The notes under the pieces: generated by a model
Told to the model about the DNA's origin: nothing
Databases searched by the model: none
What the model saw: only the letters and a program-made list of their open reading frames with translations
Shown: in pieces, positions 1 to 7,949 of the stretch
Layout of the letters: every line of letters begins with the position of its first letter
Position numbering within the stretch: position 1 is the first letter of the stretch
Program-made: the position numbers and the translations under genes
DNA from: Micromonospora sp. WMMD1102
GTDB lineage: Bacteria > Actinomycetota > Actinomycetes > Mycobacteriales > Micromonosporaceae
NCBI RefSeq assembly: GCF_029626265.1
Contig: NZ_JARUBN010000002.1
Span: 67,507-131,506 of the forward strand
Length of the DNA stretch: 64,000 nt
Direction of reading: 5' to 3'

Positions 1-2
1 AC

Positions 3-290
3 GACCGACTCTTGATCGTCCGCTGGAACGACATCAAGAACAACGAAGGCGGCGACGTCGTGATCGACTCCGCCCAGGAGGTGGTGTACGGCATCCGTAA
101 CGGGGTGGTGTACGGCGGTGGCAGCCCACCGGCGATCACCGGGTGGATGTACGCCTCCCCGGGCACCGCGAACCGGCTCTACTGGCTGCGGAGCGTCGGG
201 CCGTTGTCGTCCGACGACATCACCAACCAGACGTTGTTGACCATCGAGTACGTACCGCGTTACTTGTATGTACGACCGGTGGCGTCGTGA
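3..290 (+). CDS. Phage tail protein, C-terminal fragment (runs off the left edge)
   Basis: The frame is open to the first base of the window, so this is the 3' end of a longer gene. The internal TTG at 12 need not be a start. The fragment is rich in Tyr, Trp, Gly and beta-forming residues and ends in YVPRYLYVRPVAS. That composition is common at the end of distal tail or minor tail proteins, but no specific domain is visible. The stop TGA overlaps the next start as GTGA, indicating translational coupling. The tail assignment rests mainly on the endolysin and membrane genes that follow in the same direction. Confidence 0.55.
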   Translation, partial: DRLLIVRWNDIKNNEGGDVVIDSAQEVVYGIRNGVVYGGGSPPAITGWMYASPGTANRLYWLRSVGPLSSDDITNQTLLTIEYVPRYLYVRPVAS

Positions 291-1930
291 CCCTGACCCT
301 GCCGCTGGCGGTGCGGCTGTCGACAGCCCGGGGCGAGGCGCACATCACCCGCCGGCTGCGGGACCTATCGTGGCGGATCACCGCGCCGGGCGGGTTCGCC
401 AGCATCACCATGTCGCTGCACGAGCCCATCGCCGGCCAGCCGGACTGGCTCGCCTACTACGGTCGGGCGTACATCTACGACCAGCGCACCGGCGCCGTGT
501 TGTGCGAGGGCCGCCTGGAGGACCCTGGCCGCAGCGCGGGCCCGGACGGGCAGGTGTGGGACCTGGTCGCGGTCGGCCCGGCCGCGCACGCCCGTGACCG
601 GCACGTACCGCTGATCTACGTCGACCGGTCGCTGGAACGCTGGATTCCTCGCGACGGTGGTAGCGCGCATCCGAAGGCGGACCGGCGAGCGGACGTGGAC
701 GCGAGCGACAACCCGGTGCTGCGTTTCCAGCCGCCGACGGGCACGTCGTGGGCGCAGAACCGGACCGGCACGATGGGGTACCCGCACCTGCGGTACGCCG
801 GCCTCAAGTTGGGCGCGTTCAACGCGTCGGGAACCTGCGGGGCGAACACGACGAACTGGCGGTGGCAGCAGGTCACCCGCACCCCGGCCGGGGTCGGCAC
901 CGTGGCCCGGGACGTGGCGTTCACCGCACCGTCGATCTCCACCTCGCAGCGGGTGGCGTCGTTGTCCTTCCCGGCCGGTGACGACTGGGTCGAGATGCGG
1001 GTGCTCCAACAGAACGCCAGCGCTCAGACGCCGTCGGACGCGATCTGGTGCACGTTCGGGGACCTGTACGTCATGCAGGTGCTGGTCAACGAGTCCGGCA
1101 CGGAACTGTACGAGCCGGCCTTCGACTACCCCGACGGATACCTCACCGCCGACCAGGTGATCCGGGACCTGCTCGGCCGGCTGCTGCCGCAGTATGACGG
1201 GCCGAGGGCGACGATCGCGGCGACGTCGTACCAGATCCGGGAGCTGGCATACCCGGACGGGGTCGACGCCGCGACGGTCCTCGACGACCTAATGCGGCTG
1301 GAACCGGCCTACCTGTGGGAGGCACTCGAATCCAACGCGGCCGGCAAGCACCGGTTCAACTGGCGGCAGTGGCCGACCGAGGTCCGGTACGAGGCCGATG
1401 TCGGCGACGCCGGCTACGACGCCCCCGGCTCGGCCGACGGGCTCTACAACGAGGTCACGGTGCGCTGGCGGGACGCGACCGGGCAGACCCGCACGACCCG
1501 GGTCACCCAGTCGGTGCCGGAGCTGACCGCCGCCGGCCTGACCCGGTCGCCGAAGCCCCTCGACCTGGGTGACGAGGTCGGCAGCTCGACGGAGGCGACG
1601 CAGGCGGGGCAGCAGTTTCTGGCCGAACACCGGGCGCCGCCGAACGGCGGCCGGTTGCGACTGTCCCGGCCGGTGCTGGACCTGATGGCCGGGACGCGGG
1701 TGGCGCCGTGGGAGGTCCGGCCCGGCTACCTGATCCGCGTCCGGGGTGTGCTGCCCCGGCCGGACGCGCTCAACGCCACGACCAGGGACGGCGTCACCGT
1801 CTTCAAGATCGCATCGACGGAGTTCCGGGCCAGCGACGCCACCGCGACGCTTGAACTCGACACGTTCGCGCCGTCGACCGCCCGCGCCCTGGCGACCCTG
1901 CTCAACCGGCCACTGACTAGGCGACGGTAA
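287..1930 (+). CDS. Phage minor tail protein (putative)
   Basis: A 547-aa protein starting at GTG 287, in a four-base GTGA overlap with the preceding gene; the longer open frame back to 143 would overlap that gene and is rejected. It is rich in beta-forming, Gly, Thr and Arg residues, with no signal peptide or membrane segment. The size and position just before the lysis genes fit a siphovirus tail-tip or minor tail protein in an actinophage late operon. I see no catalytic motif. The tail role is inferred from context. Confidence 0.6.
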   Translation: MTLTLPLAVRLSTARGEAHITRRLRDLSWRITAPGGFASITMSLHEPIAGQPDWLAYYGRAYIYDQRTGAVLCEGRLEDPGRSAGPDGQVWDLVAVGPAAHARDRHVPLIYVDRSLERWIPRDGGSAHPKADRRADVDASDNPVLRFQPPTGTSWAQNRTGTMGYPHLRYAGLKLGAFNASGTCGANTTNWRWQQVTRTPAGVGTVARDVAFTAPSISTSQRVASLSFPAGDDWVEMRVLQQNASAQTPSDAIWCTFGDLYVMQVLVNESGTELYEPAFDYPDGYLTADQVIRDLLGRLLPQYDGPRATIAATSYQIRELAYPDGVDAATVLDDLMRLEPAYLWEALESNAAGKHRFNWRQWPTEVRYEADVGDAGYDAPGSADGLYNEVTVRWRDATGQTRTTRVTQSVPELTAAGLTRSPKPLDLGDEVGSSTEATQAGQQFLAEHRAPPNGGRLRLSRPVLDLMAGTRVAPWEVRPGYLIRVRGVLPRPDALNATTRDGVTVFKIASTEFRASDATATLELDTFAPSTARALATLLNRPLTRRR

Positions 1931-1948
1931 CGACCTTGAGGGGCTGAC

Positions 1949-2806
1949 ATGTCCAAGCAGGACCGGCTTAACTGGATCAGCCGAGGATCACCGTTCACGT
2001 TGATGCGGCCCGCCGCGAAACTCCGCGACCGGCTCCGCGCGCACGGGTACACCGTCTACGACATCGGCAACCGAGAGCATCTCGAACACGAGCCGCCCGA
2101 GGACCACACCCCGTACTCGGAGACCGGCTGGCCCGGGAAAGCGAAGTACGGGGTCGGGTACGCGATCGACATCATGCCGCCGAAGTCGGGCGCCAGGTCC
2201 AAGTTGACCGGCCAGCCTCTTCCGTCGTTGCAGCGGCTCGGCGCGCAGATGGTCGCCGACCGGAACGCCGGCATCCCGGGCATCCGGTGGCTGAAGTACA
2301 TGAACTGGGAGCCACAGCGAGACAACGGCGGCCCCTGCTACCAGGACTCGTGGAAGCCGAACCACGCCCGCCGGTCCAGCAGCGACCGGGGGCACATCCA
2401 CCAGTCCGGGGCGACCGGGTTCGAAACCAGCAGCATCGGCGACGACTACGACCCGGTGGCCCGGGTTAGTGGAGAGTGGGACGAGATGGCAAGCAAGGCT
2501 GAGATCAAGGACGCGCTGATTGAGGCGCTGCGGACTCCGCTGCCGTTCGGCGCGTCCGGTCCGGCGCGACGGCTGAAGGACCCGAACCTGTATCCGCCGG
2601 CCGGCTGGTCGGATCAGAGTGTGCTGAGCCTGCTCGCCTACCTGTTCGAGGCCAGCCGCAGCGATGACGCGAACGAGCAGCAGATCGTCGACGGGGTGTT
2701 GGCTGGGCTCGGGTCGCGGGATCTCGACGACGCGGCCACCGCGCTCCGGGCGGCGTTCGGGGACCGGGCAGCCGAACTCGGCGCCAAGCTCACCCAGAGT
2801 GGCTAA
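1949..2806 (+). CDS. Endolysin, M15-like (DD-peptidase fold)
   Basis: A 285-aa protein 18 bases after the tail gene, preceded by a GAGGGG ribosome site. Residues 40-155 have the pattern of zinc-dependent M15/VanY-type peptidases: an HTPYSETGW motif (His53), an AIDIMPP motif (Asp74) and a GHIHQSG motif (His149, His151), likely the metal ligands and catalytic site. The rest, from about residue 175, is helical and ends in a short alpha domain that may bind the cell wall. There is no signal peptide, so it would need a holin, and several small membrane proteins follow. It probably cuts peptide cross-links in peptidoglycan. The exact bond is not deducible. Confidence 0.75.
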   Translation: MSKQDRLNWISRGSPFTLMRPAAKLRDRLRAHGYTVYDIGNREHLEHEPPEDHTPYSETGWPGKAKYGVGYAIDIMPPKSGARSKLTGQPLPSLQRLGAQMVADRNAGIPGIRWLKYMNWEPQRDNGGPCYQDSWKPNHARRSSSDRGHIHQSGATGFETSSIGDDYDPVARVSGEWDEMASKAEIKDALIEALRTPLPFGASGPARRLKDPNLYPPAGWSDQSVLSLLAYLFEASRSDDANEQQIVDGVLAGLGSRDLDDAATALRAAFGDRAAELGAKLTQSG

Positions 2807-2809
2807 CCG

Positions 2810-3226
2810 GTGCCGATCGTTGTTACCGGCCGGCACCGCCCGCACGAAGTTGTCTTCCTCGCCTTCAGCGCTGTCGTCGGCGCAGCCTTCGTTGTCGGCC
2901 TGAAACCGCCCGGCTCGCTGGAACGGCTCGTTGAGCCGTGGATCCTGTGGACGTGGTACCTGCTGCTGCTCGCTTCCGGTGTCATCGGGCTGGTCAGCTT
3001 CGCTATCGCGGACCCGTACCGGGCGTTGGTGTTGGAGCGGGCGGCGATGATCGGCCAGATCAGCGCGCCAGCCGTCTACGGCATCGGTCTCGCGTCGACC
3101 GGCAACCGGTCCGCGATCTTCGTCGGGGCGTTCGTCGCCGCGTGGGCGGCGGCGTCCGGGTGGCGGCTGTGGCAGGTCAACCAGAGCATGCGGGCGCTGC
3201 GGCAGGCGGCGGGTGATCCCGGATGA
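2810..3226 (+). CDS. Small membrane protein, holin candidate
   Basis: A 138-aa protein starting at GTG three bases after the endolysin stop. It has four predicted membrane spans (about residues 12-32, 45-68, 80-98 and 104-121) and a short Arg-rich cytoplasmic tail. Position directly after the endolysin suggests a lysis role, but no holin family motif is certain. Its stop overlaps the next start (ATGA). Confidence 0.6.
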   Translation: MPIVVTGRHRPHEVVFLAFSAVVGAAFVVGLKPPGSLERLVEPWILWTWYLLLLASGVIGLVSFAIADPYRALVLERAAMIGQISAPAVYGIGLASTGNRSAIFVGAFVAAWAAASGWRLWQVNQSMRALRQAAGDPG

Positions 3227-3585
3227 GCGAGTGGTGGCAGCTCGCTTTGGCGGCTGTCGGCGGTGGTGGCCTCGCGGGTGTGGTCACGAGTCTCGTCGCC
3301 GGCTTGTTTCAACGGCCGAAGGTCAAAGCGGACGCGATGTCGATCCTCACTGACGCCGCGTTGAAGCAGGTCAACGAGTTGCAGGAGCGTACGGCTGAGG
3401 CGGAGCAGCGGGCGGCGGAGGCCGAACGTAAGTGCCGGGTCGTGTCGAGTGAACTCGATGACATGTTGGCCCGGATGCGGGCGTGGCGGGTGGAGATCTT
3501 GGCCGATCCGACCGCTTCGGACCGGTTGAGGCAGATGGTGTCGGTCGATCCGGGGCAGCCGATGAACGGGCGGCCCGGTCGCTAG
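3223..3585 (+). CDS. Single-span membrane protein with coiled coil (holin or spanin-like)
   Basis: A 120-aa protein overlapping the previous gene by four bases. An N-terminal hydrophobic segment (about residues 6-27) is followed by a Glu/Ala/Arg coiled coil (about 45-90). This layout fits an inner-membrane lysis or tail-chaperone accessory protein. The stop codon TAG is the insertion point of the adjacent IS630-type element: TA is the target dinucleotide and the element supplies the G, so the reading frame is unharmed. Removing the element also restores TAG. Confidence 0.6.
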   Translation: MSEWWQLALAAVGGGGLAGVVTSLVAGLFQRPKVKADAMSILTDAALKQVNELQERTAEAEQRAAEAERKCRVVSSELDDMLARMRAWRVEILADPTASDRLRQMVSVDPGQPMNGRPGR

Positions 3586-4823
3586 TGCCGTGACCACGAA
3601 CGTTCACGGTGTTGGATGACACGCCGTCCGGCTTGTCGGCCGGGCGGCGTCGTAGCGGTCAGGCTGTGGCGGTGGCAGATCCTGTACGCGTGCGGCGGCT
3701 GAGTGATCAGGAAGGTCAGCAGCTACTGCGAATCACTCGCCGGGGAACCGGTTCCCCGATCCGCCTGCGGCGGGCGATGGTCGTGCTCGCCTCGGCCGGT
3801 GGGAACACGGTGCCGGCCATAGCCCGCCTGGTCCAGGCTGACGAGGACACGATCCGGCAGGTCATCCACCGGTTCAACGAGATGGGCATGACCAGCCTGG
3901 ACCCTCAGTGGGCGGGTGGCCGTCCCCGCCAGATCAGTAGCGACGAGGAACAGTTCATCGTCGAGACGGCCAACACCCGCCCCGAGAAGCTGGGGCGGCC
4001 GTTCACCCGCTGGAGCATCCGCAAGCTCGCCGACCACCTGGGCTCGCATGCCGCCCGCCGGGTCCGGATCGGGCGGGAACGACTGCGGCAGATCCTGCAC
4101 CGACACCGGATCACCTTCCAGCGGACCAAGACGTGGAAGGAGTCCACCGACCCGCACCGGGACACCAAACTCGCCCGGATCGAGTACGTGAGCAGCCATT
4201 TCCCGCAGCGGGTGTTCGCCTTCGACGAGTTCGGGCCCCTGGTGATCCGTCCGCAGGCCGGCACGGGGTGGGCACCCGCGGGCCGTCCGCACCGGCTGCC
4301 GGCGAACTACCACAAGCTGCACGGCGTCCGGCAGTTCCACGGCTGCTACTCCGTCGGCGACGACCAACTCTGGGGCGTCGTCCGGCGCCGCAAGAGCGCC
4401 GCGAACACCCTCGCCGCGCTCAAGTCGATCCGAGCAGCACGTCCGGACGGAGCACCGATCTACGTCGTCCTGGACAACCTGTCCGCGCACAAAGGCCGCA
4501 AGATCCGGGCATGGGCGGCCCGCAACAAGGTCGAGCTGTGCTTCACCCCGACCTACGCCTCCTGGGCCAACCCGATCGAGGCCCAGTTCGGGCCGCTGCG
4601 CACCTTCGTCATCGCCGGCTCCAACCACCCGAACCACCCGGCGCTGACCCGAAAGCTGCAGACCTACCTACGCTGGCGCAACGCCAACGCCCGCCACCCC
4701 GACGTCCTGGCCGCCCAACGCCGCGAACGAGCCCGCATCCGCAGCGAACGCCAACGACGCTGGGGCCAACCCGCCACCCGCGCAGCCTGACCCCAACACC
4801 CTGAACGTTCATGGTCACGGCAC
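3585..4823 (+). mobile_element. IS630-family insertion sequence
   Basis: A 1,239-bp element bounded by TA dinucleotides at 3583-3584 and 4824-4825, the usual IS630 target duplication. Terminal inverted repeats are visible: the left end begins GTGCCGTGACCACGAACG and the right end read inward begins GTGCCGTGACCATGAACG, with about two mismatches in 26 bases. It carries one transposase gene that is intact, so the insertion is probably recent. Confidence 0.9.
3609..4790 (+). CDS. IS630-family transposase
   Basis: A 393-aa protein. It has an N-terminal HTH region (about residues 25-85), a second helical region, and a DDE catalytic domain with FDEFG, VLDNLSAHK and SWANPIEAQ motifs carrying the conserved Asp, Asp and Glu. 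It ends in the Arg-rich tail usual in actinobacterial IS630 transposases. The start may be GTG 3609 or GTG 3666. No frameshift or truncation is seen, so it should be active for cut-and-paste transposition into TA sites. Confidence 0.92.
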   Translation: MLDDTPSGLSAGRRRSGQAVAVADPVRVRRLSDQEGQQLLRITRRGTGSPIRLRRAMVVLASAGGNTVPAIARLVQADEDTIRQVIHRFNEMGMTSLDPQWAGGRPRQISSDEEQFIVETANTRPEKLGRPFTRWSIRKLADHLGSHAARRVRIGRERLRQILHRHRITFQRTKTWKESTDPHRDTKLARIEYVSSHFPQRVFAFDEFGPLVIRPQAGTGWAPAGRPHRLPANYHKLHGVRQFHGCYSVGDDQLWGVVRRRKSAANTLAALKSIRAARPDGAPIYVVLDNLSAHKGRKIRAWAARNKVELCFTPTYASWANPIEAQFGPLRTFVIAGSNHPNHPALTRKLQTYLRWRNANARHPDVLAAQRRERARIRSERQRRWGQPATRAA

Positions 4824-4923
4824 TAGCCGGACTGTTCGGCGTTCTCGCGTTCCCTTGCATCCTTCCGCCGGAATTCAAGTTTCGGGCGGCTTCCTTACAT
4901 TCCAAGATCCCCAGGGAGGGGTC

Positions 4924-5298
4924 ATGTTCCAGAAGTACGGTAAGGCGCTCGCCGCCGTCGCTGGTGCGGCGCTCACGATCGCGTACGGCGCCCTGTCCGG
5001 GGACCAGCGCATCGAACCGGACGAGGCGGTACAGATCGCCATCGCCGCCGCCACCGCTGTCGGCGTGTATCTGGTGCCGCTGGTGCCCGAGTACCGGTGG
5101 GCGAAGACGGCGGTCGCTGCTGTCCTCGCCGTGCTTCAGGTGCTCGCCACCGTCATCCTCGGTGGGTTGGACTCGAACGAGTGGATCGCGCTGCTGCTCG
5201 CCGCGCTGACCGTCCTCGGTGTCGGCATCACCCCGGCCGTGTCGGACAACGGGGTGGCCAACATCCAGCCGCGCACGGTCGACGGCGAGACGACCTGA
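4924..5298 (+). CDS. Phage holin-like membrane protein
   Basis: A 124-aa protein. ATG 4924 is preferred over the open frame from 4855 because GGGAGGGG lies just before it. There are three hydrophobic segments (about residues 8-24, 38-58 and 66-105) separated by short charged turns, and a polar C-terminus. The MFQKYGKALAAVAGAA start and layout resemble holin-like proteins of actinophages. It lies in the late operon downstream of the endolysin. Confidence 0.6.
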   Translation: MFQKYGKALAAVAGAALTIAYGALSGDQRIEPDEAVQIAIAAATAVGVYLVPLVPEYRWAKTAVAAVLAVLQVLATVILGGLDSNEWIALLLAALTVLGVGITPAVSDNGVANIQPRTVDGETT

Positions 5299-5450
5299 TG
5301 GCTGTCGTCATCCTGCTGCTGCTGGTCGCCGCCGCCGTCCTCGCCGTGGCGCACGCGTTCGGGGTTGGCGGACGAGTCAACCTCGGCTGGCTCGCCATCG
5401 CCTGCGTAATCGCGGCCGTGTGGACGCTCCCCGCTCTCACGGCCTTCTGA
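5298..5450 (+). CDS. Small two-span membrane protein
   Basis: A 50-aa protein starting at ATG 5298 in a one-base overlap with the previous stop (TGATG). Two hydrophobic helices (about residues 2-19 and 28-48) are separated by a short Gly/Arg turn. It is the last gene of the late operon, and the terminator follows about 75 bases later. It could be an accessory holin or antiholin; no family is recognised. Confidence 0.5.
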   Translation: MAVVILLLLVAAAVLAVAHAFGVGGRVNLGWLAIACVIAAVWTLPALTAF

Positions 5451-5524
5451 CTCTCCCCTCACCACCCCCCGGGGGGAGGAAACCGGCGCCTGAAATCCTC
5501 GCTCCCCAGCCTGGTCGGCGCCCG

Positions 5525-5586
5525 CCGCCCCCACCTGCCTCGTGGCTTCCGATAGGGCCACCGGCAGGTGGGGGCGGTCTTTCTGT
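5525..5586 (+). terminator. Strong intrinsic terminator ending the late operon
   Basis: A perfect 15-bp stem, CCGCCCCCACCTGCC with its complement at 5563-5577, with an inner GTGGC/GCCAC pairing in the loop, followed by TCTTTCT. It separates the rightward late genes from the leftward genes that follow. Confidence 0.85.
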
Positions 5587-5647
5587 GTCTGGATAACCGG
5601 GAGTGGCTGTGGATGACTGCCTGATCATGCGGCGCGTGCGGTAGGCG

Positions 5648-5875
5648 TCAGGCAGCCTTGCCCACCTGGTACGTCGTCACGGCGCCGGTGAACAGGTCCG
5701 TCACGTCCTCGGCGTACGGCTCGATCTCCTCAACGATCCAGCCCTGGCCGGTCAGGAACTCGGCGTGGAAGGTGCAGACAGCGTGCGGCCGTTGCCAGCC
5801 GGGCTTGCGGGCCTTGTGGGTAGCGGTGCTGTCGATGTCACCGTGGTCGGTGCGGATGCACTGTGCCTGCTGCAT
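5648..5875 (-). CDS. Hypothetical protein, 75 aa
   Basis: Begins at ATG 5875 with a GGACGGAG ribosome site. Soluble, with an acidic C-terminal half (IVEEIEPYAEDVTDLFTG) and single Cys and His residues. It is the last gene of a small leftward group. No family recognised. Confidence 0.5.
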   Translation of the reverse strand: MQQAQCIRTDHGDIDSTATHKARKPGWQRPHAVCTFHAEFLTGQGWIVEEIEPYAEDVTDLFTGAVTTYQVGKAA

Positions 5876-5950
5876 GGTTGTCTCCGTCCGGTCTTGGTAG
5901 GAAGCGCGTTCCTGAATCTTGGCGAGGTGGGTGGGGCCGCGTCTCGTGTG

Positions 5951-6211
5951 TTAGGCGCTGCACCAACCGAGCATGGGATCGTGCTCGCCGGCCGGCCACC
6001 CGCAGAGTTCGCAGGTCTCGATGCCGCGCTCGTTGAGTTCAGTCTCGATGGCGACCAGCACGACGATCCAAGGTGCCCGCTGGTCAACGTCGTCGTTTGC
6101 GGCGTTTGCCAGGCCACTGCCGACCTTGTAGTCCCGAATCAACTCGTCGGTGGAGCGAGAGATCACCATCGTCCGCATGTCATCCCGCAACTGCTGGGCC
6201 GTCTTTGCCAT
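5951..6211 (-). CDS. Small Cys-rich protein, paralogue of the 47,021 gene
   Basis: An 86-aa protein. ATG 6211 is chosen for its AAGGGGAGA ribosome site; an upstream ATG at 6232 is also in frame. The C-terminus has CELCGWPAGEHDPMLGWC, a likely zinc-binding knuckle. The segment IETELNERGIETCELCG closely matches IETQFERRGIPHCGECG in the protein at 47,021-47,299, so the two are paralogues at opposite ends of the element. Role unknown. The gene diverges from an HTH gene across a shared operator region. Confidence 0.6.
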   Translation of the reverse strand: MAKTAQQLRDDMRTMVISRSTDELIRDYKVGSGLANAANDDVDQRAPWIVVLVAIETELNERGIETCELCGWPAGEHDPMLGWCSA

Positions 6212-6232
6212 CTCGGCTCTCCCCTTCACCAT

Positions 6233-6309
6233 GTCCTGCTGACATGGACAACGTTACGCTTCCCCTCTAAAGCTTGTCAATACCAGCAGGACAACGTATT
6301 TTCGGTGCA
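6233..6309 (+). promoter_or_regulatory. Divergent operator and probable leaderless promoter
   Basis: On the + strand TTGTCA (6274-6279), a 17-base spacer and TATTTT (6297-6302) place transcription at about the ATG at 6309, giving a leaderless mRNA. An inverted repeat GTCCTGCTG (6233-6241) / CAGCAGGAC (6284-6292) lies across the spacer, and a 9-bp direct repeat GGACAACGT occurs at 6246 and 6289. This layout fits repressor binding between divergent genes. Confidence 0.55.
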
Positions 6310-6515
6310 TGGACGGCTACCTCACCAGCGCGCAACTCGCCGACAAACTCGGCATAAAGCCCTCGTCGGTCCATCGGTACCGCACCCGGGGCGATGTGCC
6401 TGAGCCTGACGAGTACGTCGGTCGGACGCCGCTATGGAAGGAGACATCCATCGAGACGTGGCTCGCCGAGCGACCCGGCCAGGGGTGGCGGAAGGGCAAA
6501 ACCAAGGACGCGTGA
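6309..6515 (+). CDS. MerR/excisionase-type HTH protein
   Basis: A 68-aa protein with a winged-helix DNA-binding fold: LTSAQLADKLGIKPSSVHRYRTRG followed by WKETSIETWLAERPGQGW, as in excisionase (HTH_17) proteins. No ribosome site precedes the ATG, consistent with leaderless expression. Likely an excision factor or small regulator. Other excisionase-like genes occur at 16,451 and 24,784, so its assignment as the Xis of this element is uncertain. Confidence 0.65.
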   Translation: MDGYLTSAQLADKLGIKPSSVHRYRTRGDVPEPDEYVGRTPLWKETSIETWLAERPGQGWRKGKTKDA

Positions 6516-6516
6516 C

Positions 6517-6717
6517 CTACGCCGCTACCAGGCGGTCAGGATCGATGCCGCGCTCGAACATCCACTGACCCAGCGCGCCGATGTCCCGGGGCTCCCGCTG
6601 CGGAGCCGACGCCACCCACGAATCCGACACCCGCCACACCAACACCCGGCCGTCGGGCCAGATCTCGATCCGCCACCGGCAGCGTTCGACGTCGTACGGG
6701 GTGAGCCAAACTCGCAC
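6517..6717 (-). CDS. Hypothetical protein, 66 aa
   Basis: Starts at GTG 6717 (VRVWLTPYDVERCRWRIEIWPDG). The frame is open further upstream but that part overlaps the preceding gene. A Trp-rich beta hairpin-like N-terminus and an acidic C-terminus are seen. Its end faces the HTH gene tail to tail. No family recognised. Confidence 0.45.
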   Translation of the reverse strand: MRVWLTPYDVERCRWRIEIWPDGRVLVWRVSDSWVASAPQREPRDIGALGQWMFERGIDPDRLVAA

Positions 6718-6745
6718 CTGCCGGGGGTACCCGCCACGGCAGGGT

Positions 6746-6955
6746 TCAGGCCGCCCGCAGATCGAGCGGTGCGACCGGCCCGCCCGGATACGGCACCAGC
6801 TCGCCCGCCCGCGTCCGCTCAGCCCACACCAGCATCCGACACGACCCGTCCGGCCCGCACTGCGCACACCGCCCCGACCCAGACACCCTCGGCTGCGGCA
6901 CATGCTGCGCGACGACCAGGTCCGCCCCGGTCGTCAACGCTGTCCACGACGTCAC
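6746..6955 (-). CDS. Small Cys-containing protein, 69 aa
   Basis: Starts at GTG 6955 in a GTGA overlap with the preceding gene. Contains RCAQCGPDGSCRM, a possible metal knuckle, and a Pro-rich C-terminus. Part of a three-gene leftward group with the genes at 6,952 and 6,517. Confidence 0.5.
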   Translation of the reverse strand: MTSWTALTTGADLVVAQHVPQPRVSGSGRCAQCGPDGSCRMLVWAERTRAGELVPYPGGPVAPLDLRAA

Positions 6956-7434
6956 CGCCCACCCACCGCCCTCCACAGAGCCTCCACCGAGGCGAGCAGC
7001 ACCACGCACGGCTCCGGGCAGTCCCGGCACCCGACACGATGCCCGGCAAGCCACACCATGCGGTCATCCACGCGCGGTTCGTCCGGCAGGATCCGTGCTA
7101 CCCGGAGCAGCACATACTCACTCGGCATCCGGCCGGGAGCGTGAGACCACTCACCGGGGGCGAGGTAAAGCCACCAGCCGTCCAGCAGCTGCGGGTCCGG
7201 CACCACCGGTGACGACGGGGTGATGTGGGCGGGACGGCCTCGGTTCCCGCCCGGCTCGGTCGGGAAGCGCGGGGACCGGTTACGGCGCTGTTCGGCCGGC
7301 TGGTCGTCGGGCAGCGGGTCCGGGACGTGGGAGCCGTAGGCGCCGGTCATGCCGAGGTAGCTGGACGCGGGCACGGCCACATCCCCCGGGTCGGCCGGTT
7401 CGAATCCCCGTGCTAGCCACCGCCATCTACCCAC
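6952..7434 (-). CDS. Hypothetical protein, 160 aa
   Basis: Start chosen at GTG 7434, five bases after GGGAGG. ATG 7350 is an alternative without a ribosome site. The middle is polar and Pro/Arg-rich; the C-terminal half (about residues 85-160) is ordered, with WWLYLAPGEWSHAPGRMP and GCRDCPEPC. Heads a coupled leftward group. No known domain recognised. Confidence 0.5.
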   Translation of the reverse strand: MGRWRWLARGFEPADPGDVAVPASSYLGMTGAYGSHVPDPLPDDQPAEQRRNRSPRFPTEPGGNRGRPAHITPSSPVVPDPQLLDGWWLYLAPGEWSHAPGRMPSEYVLLRVARILPDEPRVDDRMVWLAGHRVGCRDCPEPCVVLLASVEALWRAVGGR

Positions 7435-7456
7435 GAGCACCTCCCGGGTGTGTGGT

Positions 7457-7522
7457 GCGTGGCGGCGCCGACGCTGGGGAGCGGTCCCCTGAGGCGCGAG
7501 AGGGGTACCGGCGCCGCCACGC
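7457..7522. repeat. Long inverted repeat upstream of the 7,434 gene
   Basis: A perfect 14-bp inverted repeat, GCGTGGCGGCGCCG at 7457-7470 and its complement at 7509-7522, with an inner GGTCCCCT/AGGGG pairing. It lies within about 30 bases upstream of the GTG start, with no U-run, so a leader hairpin or operator is more likely than a terminator. Confidence 0.45.
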
Positions 7523-7656
7523 AACTACGGGGCTGTAACAGTCCGCGCCCCCGGCAGCGAACCGCTACGCCATACGCCGGGGATTCCCCCACCGGCAATT
7601 CCACACTGTCACCCGCAGTCCAAGGTCACAAGTAGACGCATGGCTATTGGCCAGCA

Positions 7657-7693
7657 AAAAGGAAGATCCGGCGCCCGAAGACGCCGGACCTTC
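7657..7693 (-). terminator. Terminator after the DUF397 gene
   Basis: On the minus strand a GC-rich hairpin (GGTCCGGCGTC, loop TTCG, GGCGCCGGATC with GU pairs) is followed by TTCCTTTTTG. It lies just downstream of the stop at 7708. Confidence 0.75.
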
Positions 7694-7707
7694 AAACGCG
7701 AAACGGA

Positions 7708-7938
7708 TCAGATGTGGTCGAACTCGCCAGCCTTCGCCCCCGCGAGGAACACCGTCCACTCCCGCCGGTTGAACACCTGCACCGCAGCCACCGGCCCGGC
7801 CTTGCTGTCGGCGATAGCCACATCACCCGACCCGTCCTCGGCCGACGCCACAAACAGGCAGCCGTCACTCCCGCCCGACGTGGAACCCTTCACCCAACGA
7901 CGAAACCGTGGATCACTCGTGTTGCTGAACTTGGACAC
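7708..7938 (-). CDS. DUF397 protein
   Basis: A 76-aa protein matching the DUF397 pattern: WVKGSTSGGSDGC..VA near the start, VAIADSK in the middle, and EWTVFLAGAKAGEFDHI at the end. DUF397 proteins in actinomycetes usually pair with an XRE/DUF5753 regulator, which lies 11 bases upstream here. They are thought to work as a regulator and small partner, sometimes toxin-antitoxin-like; that role is not provable from sequence. Confidence 0.9.
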   Translation of the reverse strand: MSKFSNTSDPRFRRWVKGSTSGGSDGCLFVASAEDGSGDVAIADSKAGPVAAVQVFNRREWTVFLAGAKAGEFDHI

Positions 7939-7949
7939 GGCACAACCTC

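Noticed and set aside
7380..7420. Possible tRNA 3' end (GGTTCGAATCCCC on the + strand)
   Set aside because: The T-stem does not pair and no acceptor or anticodon arm fits; the sequence is coding for the 160-aa leftward protein.
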